Below, piece by piece: positions 27,126-36,408 of a DNA stretch of 64,000 nt (position 1 is the first letter of the stretch; the number at the start of each line of letters is the position of its first letter). A model generated the notes under the pieces. That model saw only the letters and a list, made by a program, of their open reading frames with translations, was not told the DNA's origin and made no database searches. The translations under genes were made by a program, and so were the position numbers. The stretch covers positions 620,001 through 684,000 of the forward strand of contig CAWBJY010000011.1 of NCBI GenBank assembly GCA_963789215.1, in the 5' to 3' direction. Source of the DNA: Phormidesmis sp963789215. GTDB taxonomy: Bacteria > Cyanobacteriota > Cyanobacteriia > Phormidesmidales > Phormidesmidaceae.

Positions 27126-30100
27126 CTAACCCTGCGGTTGATGCTGAGCTAGCACCTCCTTCAAATACTGGCCCGTATAAGAACCTTCTACAGCGGCGAC
27201 TTCTTCTGGCGTACCCTCGGCAATGATATGCCCTCCGCGATCGCCCCCTTCCGGCCCTAAATCAATCACCCAATCACAGCAGCGAATCATATCCAAGTTG
27301 TGCTCAATCATAATCACAGAGTTGCCCTTATCTACCAGACGCTGCACCACGTCTAACAGCTTGTGCACATCGTAAAAAGACAGGCCGGTAGTGGGTTCAT
27401 CAATTAAATAGAGCGTTTTCCCCGTAGATCGTCTAGCGAGTTCGCTAGCTAGCTTCATCCGCTGCGCTTCCCCGCCCGAGAGCGTGGGGGCCGTTTGTCC
27501 CAATCGAACGTATCCTAGTCCTACGTCTACCATGGTTTGCAATCGACTGGCTGCCTTCGGAATATTCTCAAAGAATCCTAGCCCTTCTTCAGCGGTGGTA
27601 TGCAGCACGTCAGAAATATTCTTTCCTTTGTACTTCACCTGAAGCGTCTCCCGGTTGTATCGTGCGCCTTTACACACTTCGCACTCTACATACACGTCGG
27701 GTAAAAAGTTCATCTCAATGATGTTTACGCCCTGTCCGCCGCAGGCTTCGCAGCGTCCGCCTTTCACGTTGAAAGAGAACTGGCCGCGCTTATAGCCTCT
27801 CGCTTTGGCTTCGATGGTTTCGGTATAGAGATCTCTAACAACGTCGAAGATGCCGGTGTAGGTAGCCGGGTTCGAGCGAGGCGTGCGGCCAATCGGAGAC
27901 TGGTCAATCACAATGGCTTTGTCCAGCGCTTTAAGCCCTTTAATCGGTTCCATCTCTTTTGGCTCAGGGACTTTGCTGCCAAAGAAGTGGCGAATAGCTG
28001 GATACAGCAGATCGTTAATCAGCGTGGACTTTCCAGAACCCGACACGCCGGTAATGCAGACAAATTTGCCCAAAGGAATGTCTACGTCAATATTTTGCAA
28101 GTTGTTGCGATGAGCGCTGCGAATTTGGATGCTGCGGCTATTGCCGGGTCTACGTTCGGTGGGCGTCTCAATCTTTTTACGGCCCGATAGGTACGCGCCA
28201 GTAAGAGATTCTTCGGCGTTTAGAATGTCTTCTAATTGGCCTTGTGCAACAATGCGTCCGCCGTGAATCCCCGCACCTGGCCCGATATCTACAATGTGAT
28301 CAGCAGCTCGCATGGTGTCTTCATCATGTTCTACAACCACTAATGTGTTGCCGAGTCCTTTCAATCGATCGAGCGTTTTTAGCAGGCGATCGTTGTCTCT
28401 TTGGTGCAGACCAATGCTGGGCTCGTCTAGCACGTAAAGAACGCCGCTAAGTCCTGCGCCAATTTGGGTGGCGAGTCGAATGCGCTGCGCTTCGCCGCCG
28501 GAGAGCGTTCGAGCGGTTCTATCTAGCGTGAGATAGTCGAGACCTACGTCTAGTAAAAAGGTCAGACGGGCTTTAATTTCTTTAAGAACAAGTTCGCCAA
28601 TGGCAATCTGGCGGGCGCTAAGCTGAGGGGCTTCACCGTTTTCACCGACGAGTTCGTAAACTCTATCGCGGCAGTCTCGAATAGAGACACTGGTGAAATC
28701 TTTAATGTTGTATGGCCCAATTTTGACGGCTAAAGACTCTGGCTTCAGCCTAGCGCCCTGGCAAACTTCACAGGGCTGATCGATTAGGTACTTTTCTAAT
28801 TTCTGTTTGTAAGCATCTGAGGAAGATTCTTGATACTGCCGCTGAAGCATCGGTAGCACACCTTCGTAGCGACGGTGATAACCTTTGTTTTTGCCGTAGC
28901 GAGAATCTGTTTCGATATAGATTTTTTCTTTGGAGCCGTGGAGAATGGTTTGTTGTTGATCTTTGCTGAGGCTGTCCCAGGAGGACTGAAGCTCGAAGCC
29001 AAACGCCTGACCGACGCTATAGAGAAGAGAGAAGTAATAGGTGTTGTCTTTTTCTGACCAGGGGGCGATCGCAGCATAAACCGGCGACTTCGGATCGGGC
29101 ACTACCAAATCAGCCGAAAACCGCCGCAAATTACCCAGTCCATGGCAATGCGGGCAAGCGCCATAGGGAGAGTTAAACGAAAACAATCTCGGCGAAAGCT
29201 CATCCATCACCGCCCCGTGCTCAGGGCAAGCAAAGTTCTCAGAGAAGATAATGTCGTCCGGTGGCGCAGGCACTGCCTGATCTGCGTTGTTTTCTTTGGC
29301 GCTTTCTGGAGCCTCTTGTTTGGCCGGCAGTACGTTAATAACCGCGATGCCGTCCGAACGCTTTAGCGCAGTAGAGAGCGAATCAACTAACCGCTCTTGC
29401 AAATCGTCTTTCTTCACCAGGCGATCAACAACAACCTCAATATCGTGGGTTTTATTTTTATCTAGCTCAATATTATCGCCTAGCTCGCGAGCCTCCGAGT
29501 TAATGCGAACTCGCACAAAGCCCTCTGCTGCCAGCGCAGACAGCAGCTTCTGGTGCGTTCCCTTCTTGCCTCGCACCACCGGAGCCAGAATTTGAAAGCG
29601 CGTTTTATCGGGCAGCTCCATCACCTGATCCACCATTTGGTCGATGCTTTGAGGCGCAATTGAGCGATCGCACTGCGGGCAATGGGGCTGCCCGGCTCGC
29701 CCGTAGAGCAAACGCAAATAGTCGTAGATTTCGGTCACTGTTCCCACTGTCGAACGTGGGTTATGCGAAGTCGATTTCTGGTCAATAGAAATGGCCGGAC
29801 TCAAGCCCTCGATGGCATCTACATCTGGCTTATCTACCTGTCCCAAAAACTGCCTTGCGTAGGCGCTTAGCGACTCTACGTAGCGCCGCTGCCCCTCTGC
29901 AAAAATCGTATCGAACGCCAGCGAAGACTTTCCCGATCCCGATACACCGGTAAACACGATCATTTTGTCGCGCGGCAAATCGAGGCTAATGTTTTTAAGA
30001 TTGTGCTGTCGCGCTCCGCTGATACGGATTAAGTTTTTAGTATCTGATAGGTCAATGCCGCCCGTTTTTCCGACGCGAATATCTTCTGGCGCTTCTAGAT

Positions 30101-30302
30101 GTGCAGCCGGTTTAGCCTTTGCCGATTTTCGCGGCGTTTTTTCTGTAGCTTTCGTCGTTTCTCCGGTCGATTTCGCGGTCGACTTCTCGGTCGTTTTAGA
30201 ACTAGCAGCCTTAGCCTTTGTCTTCTTAGTTTTCGCTGTCGAAGTATCAGCCGCCTCTGTTGCGGACTTATCAGAAGTAGATTTCTTTTTAGAAGAAGGC
30301 AT
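27126..30302 (-). CDS. uvrA: UvrA excinuclease subunit with basic N-terminal extension
   Basis: The damage-recognition ATPase of nucleotide excision repair, a tandem ABC protein. Walker A motifs are GVSGSGKSSLAFDT and GVSGSGKSTLINDL. Signature motifs are LSGGEAQRIRLATQ and LSGGEAQRMKLASE. Zinc-binding cysteines appear in CPQC, CPHCHGLG and CEACGGQG...CEVCKGARY. The family core starts at LIRISGARQHNLKNI near residue 90. Before it lie about 88 residues rich in Lys, Ala, Thr and Ser, like a histone-H1-type tail, making 1058 residues against about 940-970 usually. I see no convincing internal start before the core, so the tail appears genuine. Confidence 0.96.
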   Translation of the reverse strand: MPSSKKKSTSDKSATEAADTSTAKTKKTKAKAASSKTTEKSTAKSTGETTKATEKTPRKSAKAKPAAHLEAPEDIRVGKTGGIDLSDTKNLIRISGARQHNLKNISLDLPRDKMIVFTGVSGSGKSSLAFDTIFAEGQRRYVESLSAYARQFLGQVDKPDVDAIEGLSPAISIDQKSTSHNPRSTVGTVTEIYDYLRLLYGRAGQPHCPQCDRSIAPQSIDQMVDQVMELPDKTRFQILAPVVRGKKGTHQKLLSALAAEGFVRVRINSEARELGDNIELDKNKTHDIEVVVDRLVKKDDLQERLVDSLSTALKRSDGIAVINVLPAKQEAPESAKENNADQAVPAPPDDIIFSENFACPEHGAVMDELSPRLFSFNSPYGACPHCHGLGNLRRFSADLVVPDPKSPVYAAIAPWSEKDNTYYFSLLYSVGQAFGFELQSSWDSLSKDQQQTILHGSKEKIYIETDSRYGKNKGYHRRYEGVLPMLQRQYQESSSDAYKQKLEKYLIDQPCEVCQGARLKPESLAVKIGPYNIKDFTSVSIRDCRDRVYELVGENGEAPQLSARQIAIGELVLKEIKARLTFLLDVGLDYLTLDRTARTLSGGEAQRIRLATQIGAGLSGVLYVLDEPSIGLHQRDNDRLLKTLDRLKGLGNTLVVVEHDEDTMRAADHIVDIGPGAGIHGGRIVAQGQLEDILNAEESLTGAYLSGRKKIETPTERRPGNSRSIQIRSAHRNNLQNIDVDIPLGKFVCITGVSGSGKSTLINDLLYPAIRHFFGSKVPEPKEMEPIKGLKALDKAIVIDQSPIGRTPRSNPATYTGIFDVVRDLYTETIEAKARGYKRGQFSFNVKGGRCEACGGQGVNIIEMNFLPDVYVECEVCKGARYNRETLQVKYKGKNISDVLHTTAEEGLGFFENIPKAASRLQTMVDVGLGYVRLGQTAPTLSGGEAQRMKLASELARRSTGKTLYLIDEPTTGLSFYDVHKLLDVVQRLVDKGNSVIMIEHNLDMIRCCDWVIDLGPEGGDRGGHIIAEGTPEEVAAVEGSYTGQYLKEVLAQHQPQG

Positions 30303-30395
30303 AGGTGAGAATTAAGACCGTAGAAACGCGCAAAAACATCCCTTCATGATAGACCACTGAGCAAAGCCTCGCAGCGCCTATCCTGCCGTAAGCGG

Positions 30396-31646
30396 CTAAA
30401 GATGCCACGTCGTCTGAGAAGGTTCTGTTTCTACTAAAACGCGCCCCTTAGAAATCACATATCGCACCGTCGAACGGCGCAAAATCGCCTCATACCGATC
30501 CTGCGCCGCTAATACAATCAAATTCCCCGGTCTCCCGACCGCAATCCCATACTCCTCTCCCAAGTTCAAAGTCTTCGCTCCCCCCCCGCTCACCATCTCA
30601 AAACAAGCCTCAATCTCATTTCGCCCGGTCATCTGGCAAACATGTACTCCCATATCGGCCACGGCTAGCAAATTTCCTGTGCCCAGGCTGTACCACGGAT
30701 CTTGAATGCAATCGTTGCCAAAGCTCACGTTTAGCCCGCTCTGCCAAAGCTCTTTCACCCGCGTTACTCCTCGCCGCTTGGGGTAAGTATCTGTTCGGCC
30801 TTGCAGCGTGATGTTAATCAACGGGTTCGCAATAAAGTTGATGCGCGATCGCTTCAAAATCCCCATCAGCTTTAGCGCATACGCATCGTTATAGGATCCA
30901 AACGCCGTTGTATGGCTAGCCGTTACCCTTGGCCCTAGCCCGCTGCGAATCGCACAGGCTGCCACCACCTCCAAAAACCGCGACTGCGGATCGTCAATCT
31001 CATCGCAGTGAATATCAATGAGCCGGTTATACGTTTGCGCCAGCTCAAAAATTCGATGCACCGAGCGCACCCCATCTTCCCTGGTCAGCTCGTAGTGCGG
31101 AATTCCTCCCACCGCATCAGCACCCAATTCCAGCGCCTCTACCATCAGCGCTTCATTTTGCTCGTTGCCATACAGCCCGTCCTGCGGAAATGCCACCACC
31201 TGCAGCGTCATCCAATCTTTTACTTCTTCGCGTACCGCCAGCAATCCTTTTAGCGCCGTTAGCTTTTCCTCGCTCACATCCGCATGGCTGCGCACAAACA
31301 GCACTCCCTGCTCCGCCTGCTGCTTCAACGCCTTAATGGCCCGCGCTTTCACATCGTCAATCGTCAAACTTTGCTTGCGATCGCGCCAAATATCAATGCC
31401 TTCAAACAGCGTCCCGCTCAAATTCCACCTGGGCTCTCCCGCTGTTAGCGCCGAGTCCAAATGAATATGCGACTCTACAAACGGCGCACTCACCAGCTTG
31501 CCGCCCACTTCTAGGGTCTTCTGGGCAGAAACTTCTAAATCGGGTGCGATCGCCACAATCTCATTTTGATTAATTGCAATATCTACCCAGCTCTCTGGCT
31601 CGTGGTCTATCAACTGGCATTGACGAAGCAGCAGCGTTACATCCAT
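30396..31646 (-). CDS. codA: Cytosine deaminase / related amidohydrolase
   Basis: A 416-residue member of the amidohydrolase superfamily. The metal ligands are visible: ESHIHLD (H60, H62), DIHCDEIDD (His with the catalytic Glu), VTASHTTAFG, and FGNDCIQDPW with the catalytic Asp. This combination is typical of CodA-like cytosine/isoguanine deaminases, which convert cytosine to uracil for salvage. A different cyclic amidine or imide substrate is possible because close relatives vary. No codB permease is adjacent. Confidence 0.85.
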   Translation of the reverse strand: MDVTLLLRQCQLIDHEPESWVDIAINQNEIVAIAPDLEVSAQKTLEVGGKLVSAPFVESHIHLDSALTAGEPRWNLSGTLFEGIDIWRDRKQSLTIDDVKARAIKALKQQAEQGVLFVRSHADVSEEKLTALKGLLAVREEVKDWMTLQVVAFPQDGLYGNEQNEALMVEALELGADAVGGIPHYELTREDGVRSVHRIFELAQTYNRLIDIHCDEIDDPQSRFLEVVAACAIRSGLGPRVTASHTTAFGSYNDAYALKLMGILKRSRINFIANPLINITLQGRTDTYPKRRGVTRVKELWQSGLNVSFGNDCIQDPWYSLGTGNLLAVADMGVHVCQMTGRNEIEACFEMVSGGGAKTLNLGEEYGIAVGRPGNLIVLAAQDRYEAILRRSTVRYVISKGRVLVETEPSQTTWHL

Positions 31647-31762
31647 TGAATTAAGTCTTCAATCATCGCGACAGGTTTTGTTCATCTTGCGCTATGTAAA
31701 GCAAATTGAGAGAACGTCTGTAAAAAAAGATAGGATTTTTTGAGGCATCTTTTCACAGCACT

Positions 31763-32143
31763 ATGGAAGTACAACAGCGCATCGGCCAGCAGCGTGTAAA
31801 ACATATTGTCGATAGCTATCTACTTGTAGGAAACGACGCAGATACTTTCAGTACCTACCTCAACGATCTGCTTGCGCAATACCCCTACAGCTTGATCGAA
31901 CTTGTCTTGGTTGAAACCTTAGTGAAACACTGGCTAACAGTGCCCATGCGCAAAGGCATTTCCTTTTTGGCAGAAGCTCACGAACGGCTCAAGCAGTGGC
32001 AATTAGAACCTGCGTCCATCGCATCGTTGCATAACCAACTAACACCCAGTCAGTTCTCTCAAATTACCGGCTTAGACGCTCAGATCGCCTTCTCTACGCT
32101 AGATCGCCTCACGCCATCGGCTACTCGAACCACGCCAGATTAA
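31763..32143 (+). CDS. Conserved hypothetical protein
   Basis: A 126-residue, mostly helical soluble protein (VKHIVDSYLLVGNDADTF, YSLIELVLVETLVKHWLTVPM, GISFLAEAHERLKQWQ). It looks like a cyanobacterial conserved protein, but I cannot name a family. It is transcribed divergently from codA (about 115 bases apart) and converges with comF, whose stop is 20 bases away. Its stop codon lies within a 9-bp tandem repeat. Confidence 0.65.
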   Translation: MEVQQRIGQQRVKHIVDSYLLVGNDADTFSTYLNDLLAQYPYSLIELVLVETLVKHWLTVPMRKGISFLAEAHERLKQWQLEPASIASLHNQLTPSQFSQITGLDAQIAFSTLDRLTPSATRTTPD

Positions 32144-32161
32144 CCAGATTAACCAGATTAA
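32135..32161 (+). repeat. 9-bp tandem repeat x3 containing the stop codon
   Basis: CCAGATTAA occurs three times (32135-32143, 32144-32152, 32153-32161). The first copy ends with the gene's TAA at 32141-32143. The period of 9 keeps two further TAA codons in frame, giving three in-frame stops spaced every three codons. Confidence 0.92.
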
Positions 32162-32163
32162 TT

Positions 32164-32892
32164 TTAGGCTTTTGCAACGACAACAGTGCCCAAAACCGCT
32201 ATGCCAGCGCTCTTCAAGACAGCAGCAGCACTTTGAATGGTGACGCCTGTTGTATAAATATCGTCTACTAGGACAACGCTTAGCGGTTTGTTTTGAGATC
32301 TTGCTTTTGCCTGCCGCTGCCGTAACGACTTCCCCATCTCAAAAGCCCCCTCAAGGTTTTTTTGGCGAGCTTCGATGCCTAGCTGATGCTGAGGGGTGGT
32401 GGCTTGCGATCGCACTAATCCATTTTCCAACAGCGTCAGTTCGCTAACTCGACAAAACGAACGCGCTAGCAACGCCGCCTGGTTGTATCCTCGCTGTCGC
32501 TGCCGCTGGTGATGGAGCGGGATGGGAATTGCGTAGCACAGCCTGGTCGTGGGTAGCGCCGCCTTTGCCCATTGCTGGCCGAGTGCAGCGCCTAAAAACT
32601 GAGCAACGTCGGGCCTGTTCTTATACTTGAGGGATAAGATGGCTTGTTTAAGGACGCCATCGTAAGCGCCTAGCGATTCTACAAATGGCGATTCAGCTGA
32701 TGGGCTGGTCTGAGGATGACTGCGAATTTGATTTTGTATCTGGCGCTGGCAGTCGGTACAAAAAGACTGGGGCGCGGGGCGATCGCACACCGGACAGCCT
32801 CGATGTAGAAAACTATTTAGAAAGTCAGTCGATCCGGCTTTACCGAGCTGTTTTAGCATCGTAAGTTGAGATCTCATCTGCTGTAATCTCAT
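32164..32892 (-). CDS. comF: ComF-family phosphoribosyltransferase-like protein
   Basis: A 242-residue ComF/GntX homologue. The N-terminal zinc-finger-like pair is CPVCDRP and CTDCQRQ. The type I phosphoribosyltransferase domain shows IPLHHQRQRQRGYNQAALLAR and the PRPP loop VVLVDDIYTTGVTIQSA. ComF is needed for late steps of DNA uptake in naturally competent bacteria including some cyanobacteria, but the molecular reaction is uncertain. Just upstream of the start lie three copies of a CATCTAAAAA-type repeat (about 32889-32920). Confidence 0.88.
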   Translation of the reverse strand: MRLQQMRSQLTMLKQLGKAGSTDFLNSFLHRGCPVCDRPAPQSFCTDCQRQIQNQIRSHPQTSPSAESPFVESLGAYDGVLKQAILSLKYKNRPDVAQFLGAALGQQWAKAALPTTRLCYAIPIPLHHQRQRQRGYNQAALLARSFCRVSELTLLENGLVRSQATTPQHQLGIEARQKNLEGAFEMGKSLRQRQAKARSQNKPLSVVLVDDIYTTGVTIQSAAAVLKSAGIAVLGTVVVAKA

Positions 32893-32930
32893 CTAAAAAC
32901 TCATCTAAAAACCCATCTAATTTTGATGTT

Positions 32931-33080
32931 TCAGTCCGTAGACTGGCCCTGTTGGGTCGAAACGTTTTTAGTGCTGCCATCGGGATAAACCAAGCACATC
33001 ATGTCTATATCATCCCCGTCCAAATCGTTTGGTTGGTCAATATCAGCATCCGCAGACTGAGAACTTTTACGTGTTCGCAT
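32931..33080 (-). CDS. Possible small acidic protein (49 aa)
   Basis: An ATG at 33078-33080 opens 49 codons ending in TGA at 32931-32933. The protein starts MRTRKSSQSADADID, has an acidic middle (DLDGDDIDMMC) and ends LVYPDGSTKNVSTQQGQSTD. Codon use looks ordinary and the frame contains no rare-looking runs, but there is no clear Shine-Dalgarno and I recognise no family. It would be in line with comF (38 bases upstream of the comF start). Confidence 0.4.
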   Translation of the reverse strand: MRTRKSSQSADADIDQPNDLDGDDIDMMCLVYPDGSTKNVSTQQGQSTD

Positions 33081-33509
33081 AATAGATAGCTAAAAATAAA
33101 GAACGGAATTCAGGAACTCTTCTAATATTCTCAATGCTTATGCGACCGCTTACGAGCGTATAAGTAGCCAAATTTTCGAGCGTTACCAAACACCAAAGGC
33201 GAAACAGTCAGAAAATGTCCGTACCCTATATATATCAACATATATAGTTCTGTATGTGGTGCCGAAGTCTCGTTAGCGCCTCAAAGAGTCTTCAAATAGA
33301 CCTTCTAATTCGCCAATTTTATTCATCATCGCTTCATAGAAGCGATTCGCGGTTCCGTACATCTACAGACAGCGATGTCGTTCTTACGACAAATCCATAC
33401 AAACCACCCGGTCAACGCATACTATAAACTTAGTGTGAGTGTTGGCTTATGCCGCTTCACCCTGCTTTTACAAACTTTCAATCCCCGGCAATTCCTCCGG
33501 CACAAACTC
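33081..33509. other. Gap with two inverted repeats upstream of ccmP
   Basis: No convincing gene. An AT-rich palindrome CTATATAT/ATATATAG spans 33226-33247. An 8-bp stem ATCGCTTC/GAAGCGAT with a 3-base loop spans 33328-33346. Either may be a regulatory or transcript-end element. The frame of ccmP stays open back to 33375, but that upstream part has no family similarity. Confidence 0.45.
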
Positions 33510-34148
33510 TTGGGTGTAGAACTTCGCAGCTACGTTTATCTAGACAACCTCCAGCCCCAGCACGCGGCCTACATCGGCACCGTTTCTATCGGATTCTTAC
33601 CCCTACCTGGCGATGCCTCTCTTTGGATTGAGGTCTCTCCCGGTATTGAGATCAACCGCATTACCGATGTGGCGCTTAAGTCGGCGGTGGTTAGACCTGG
33701 CCTGCAGGTCGTAGAGCGGCTGTACGGGCTGCTAGAAATTCACGGCAGTCAGGGCGAAGTCAAAGCTGCTGGGCGCGCTATCTTAGGCTATTTAGGACTG
33801 CGACAAAGCGACTCACTCAAGCCAGAACTGATGTCCAATCAGGTAATTCGCAATCTCGATGCGCACCACGTACAGCTGATTAATCGCACCCGGCGCGGCC
33901 AAATGATTATGGCCGGTCAAACGCTCTATGTGATGGAGTGTCAGCCTGCCGCCTATGCAGCGTTAGCGGCCAACGAAGCGGAGAAAGCGGCTTTTATCAA
34001 CATCCTGCAAATTTCAGCGGTCGGCAGTTTTGGCCGCCTCTATTTGGGTGGAGCAGAGCAAGATATCTTAGCAGCGGCTAGAGCCGTTAAGGCTGAGATG
34101 GAAGCGCTACCGGGCCGATTAGACGATGATAATGATCCAGATGAATAG
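33510..34148 (+). CDS. ccmP: Carboxysome shell protein CcmP (tandem BMC domain)
   Basis: The sequence GVELRSYVYLDNLQPQHAAY, then IGTVSIGFLPLPGDASLWIE and SPGIEINRITDVALKS in the first half, and RRGQMIMAGQTLYVMECQPAAYAALAANEAEKAA with GSFGRLYLGGAEQDI in the second, is that of CcmP. CcmP is the beta-carboxysome BMC-T protein that forms stacked trimers with a large gated pore, thought to pass RuBP or 3-phosphoglycerate. I place the start at the TTG at 33510, which gives MGVELRSY and 212 residues, the known family length; a longer form from 33375 is less likely. It lies outside any ccmKLMN cluster, as usual for satellite shell genes. Confidence 0.85.
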   Translation: MGVELRSYVYLDNLQPQHAAYIGTVSIGFLPLPGDASLWIEVSPGIEINRITDVALKSAVVRPGLQVVERLYGLLEIHGSQGEVKAAGRAILGYLGLRQSDSLKPELMSNQVIRNLDAHHVQLINRTRRGQMIMAGQTLYVMECQPAAYAALAANEAEKAAFINILQISAVGSFGRLYLGGAEQDILAAARAVKAEMEALPGRLDDDNDPDE

Positions 34149-34353
34149 ATTTTGGCAGACATCTGGCAGATAGCTGGCTAGCGCTGAGGACTGCTCTTAG
34201 GACTCATTAGGACTCATCTAGCGCTATTGTCGGCTCAATATTTATAAAAACCGCTAACCCTAGCGTCTGGTCTTTCCTCAGCATTCAAAAACGGCCTACA
34301 ATACAAGTCATCTGACAAATTACCTAGTAAATCGCGCCAACGAGAGTACGACT

Positions 34354-36303
34354 GTGGGCAACCCTCGCCTCCATCCCAATACGATTGAAGCAGTTCGCGA
34401 TCGCGCTGATTTAGTCGATATTGTGTCCGAGCAGGTCGTACTCAAAAAGCAGGGAAAAGATTTTGTGGGCCTGTGCCCGTTTCACGACGACAAGTCACCT
34501 AGCTTTAGCGTCAGTCCGTCCAAGCAGTTTTATTACTGCTTTAGCTGCGGGGCGGGGGGCAACGTTTTTAAGTTCATGATGGAGCTAAACCAGCGCTCCT
34601 TTGCGGACGTGGTGCTAGATTTAGCCAAGCGCTATCAGGTGCCGGTGCAGACGACCGAACCGGCGCAGCAGCAAGAGCTACAGCGTAAGCTCACCCTGCG
34701 CGAGCAGCTCTACGAAATTGTGGCGGTGGCCACCAAGTTTTACGAGCACGCGCTGTTTCAGCCAGACGGCGAGCGGGCGCTAGCGTACCTGCGCGCAGAA
34801 CGGCAGCTTAGCGATGAGACGATTAAGCAGTTTCAGATGGGCTATGCGCCAGAAGGCTGGCAGACGCTGTATGGCTATTTAGTTGAGCAAAAGAGCTATC
34901 CGGTGACGCTAGTTGAGCAGGCGGGGCTGGTTATTCCGCGCCAGGGAGGCGGGGGCTATTACGATCGGTTTCGCGATCGCATTATCGTTCCTATTCACGA
35001 CGCCCAAAATCGGCTCATTGGCTTTGGCGGCAGAGGGCTAACGGCTGATGCCAAGCCAAAGTATCTAAACTCGCCAGAGACTGAGCTGTTTGATAAGGGT
35101 AAGACGCTTTACGGGTTGGACAAGGCGAAGAGTGCGATCGCTAAACAAGATCGCGCCATTATCGTAGAAGGCTACTTCGATGTGATTGCTCTTCACGCCG
35201 CCGGTATCACGAACGCCGTTGCTTCGTTGGGCACTGCGCTAAACGCTAGTCAGGTTAAGCTGCTGCTGCGCTACACCGAATCCAAACAGGTTATTTTTAA
35301 CTTTGATGCTGATGCAGCCGGGGTCAAAGCCGCCGAGCGAGCGATTGGTGAAGTCGCTGATATGGCCTATAGAGGCGATGTGCAGCTTCGTATCTTGAAT
35401 ATTCCAGAGGGGAAAGACCCAGATGATTATTTGCGATCGCACCCTGTAGAGGACTACACCGCGCTAGTAGAATCGGCTCCTCTCTGGCTAGACTGGCAAA
35501 TCACCAACCTGATCGAAGGTCAAGATCTCAAGCAGGCCGATCAGTTCCAGAAAACTGCGCAGGCAGTGGTGGGTTTGCTCAGCAACATCGCCAACGCCGA
35601 TACCCGCACGCACTACATTCGTCACTGCGCCGAAATCTTTAGCCAGGGCGACAGCCGAATTGTTCCACTGCTGGCCGAGAACTTGCTGGCTCAGGTTCGT
35701 CGCGCCCGTCGTACCCCTGGCGATAAGCAAAAGCCCGCTTCCAACGATGTTCAAATTCTCAACCGCAGCTTTTTAGAAGAAGCCGAAGCGGCTCTACTGC
35801 GCATTTATATTCATAGTTCAGAGCATCGTCAGAAAATTGTTGACGGGCTAGAGCTGCGCGATTTGGGCTTTAGCTTCTCGCACCATCGTTCGCTCTGGCG
35901 CATGGTACTTGAGCTAAATCAGGCCGAGCAGCAGACTGCGCCCAACGGTGAACCGGCGCCGAGCCTGTTAGAAACCCTGCGTAATTTTGCCTCCGAGTCC
36001 ACTGGCCCGCTGTCTTTGGTCAACCACTTGCTGTATCTAGATGATAAGACTCAGCTAGATGTGGTTAGAGAGCCGTTGGTGATTCGAGCCGCGATCGCCT
36101 GCCTAGAAAAAAACATGTGTGAAAAACGATATCGCCTGCTGCTTAAGCTGTGGGAAAGCGGTGACTTCTCAGCAACGCCCGACAAACACACTCAGTACCA
36201 GAAGCAAATCTTTGCCGAAAAGCATCGCATTGCCGAGCTAGAAAAAGAGCGCAGCGTAGACTTTGCCGATTTGGCCAGCGTTCCCTGGGTTCAAGGCTTA
36301 TAG
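34354..36303 (+). CDS. dnaG: DNA primase
   Basis: It synthesises RNA primers at the replication fork. The N-terminal CHC2 zinc domain has C41, H44, C62 and C65 (LCPFHDDKSPSF, YYCFSCGAGGN). The TOPRIM core shows AIIVEGYFDVIALH with the catalytic Glu and NFDADAAGVKAAERAI with the metal-binding Asp residues. The C-terminal ~200 residues form the helicase-interaction domain. The length of 649 residues is normal. Start codon is GTG at 34354 (MGNPRLHPNTIEAVRDRADLVDIV). Confidence 0.96.
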   Translation: MGNPRLHPNTIEAVRDRADLVDIVSEQVVLKKQGKDFVGLCPFHDDKSPSFSVSPSKQFYYCFSCGAGGNVFKFMMELNQRSFADVVLDLAKRYQVPVQTTEPAQQQELQRKLTLREQLYEIVAVATKFYEHALFQPDGERALAYLRAERQLSDETIKQFQMGYAPEGWQTLYGYLVEQKSYPVTLVEQAGLVIPRQGGGGYYDRFRDRIIVPIHDAQNRLIGFGGRGLTADAKPKYLNSPETELFDKGKTLYGLDKAKSAIAKQDRAIIVEGYFDVIALHAAGITNAVASLGTALNASQVKLLLRYTESKQVIFNFDADAAGVKAAERAIGEVADMAYRGDVQLRILNIPEGKDPDDYLRSHPVEDYTALVESAPLWLDWQITNLIEGQDLKQADQFQKTAQAVVGLLSNIANADTRTHYIRHCAEIFSQGDSRIVPLLAENLLAQVRRARRTPGDKQKPASNDVQILNRSFLEEAEAALLRIYIHSSEHRQKIVDGLELRDLGFSFSHHRSLWRMVLELNQAEQQTAPNGEPAPSLLETLRNFASESTGPLSLVNHLLYLDDKTQLDVVREPLVIRAAIACLEKNMCEKRYRLLLKLWESGDFSATPDKHTQYQKQIFAEKHRIAELEKERSVDFADLASVPWVQGL

Positions 36304-36308
36304 CGTTC

Positions 36309-36346
36309 ACCGATAAGACACCGGTAAGACAGAGTGCACCGATAAG
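36309..36346 (+). repeat. Imperfect 12-bp repeat after dnaG
   Basis: CACCGATAAGAC and CACCGGTAAGAC are adjacent, and CACCGATAAGTCC follows after a few bases. The run starts 6 bases after the dnaG stop. Confidence 0.7.
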
Positions 36347-36408
36347 TCCGCAGGGGAAACCTATCGTTATTCCCTTTCCCTAGCATTGGCAACAGTGCTT
36401 TGCTCGTG

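Noticed and set aside
30396..31646. Toxin/defence deaminase interpretation of the amidohydrolase
   Set aside because: The metal ligands and length are those of an ordinary CodA-like salvage enzyme and no defence neighbours exist.
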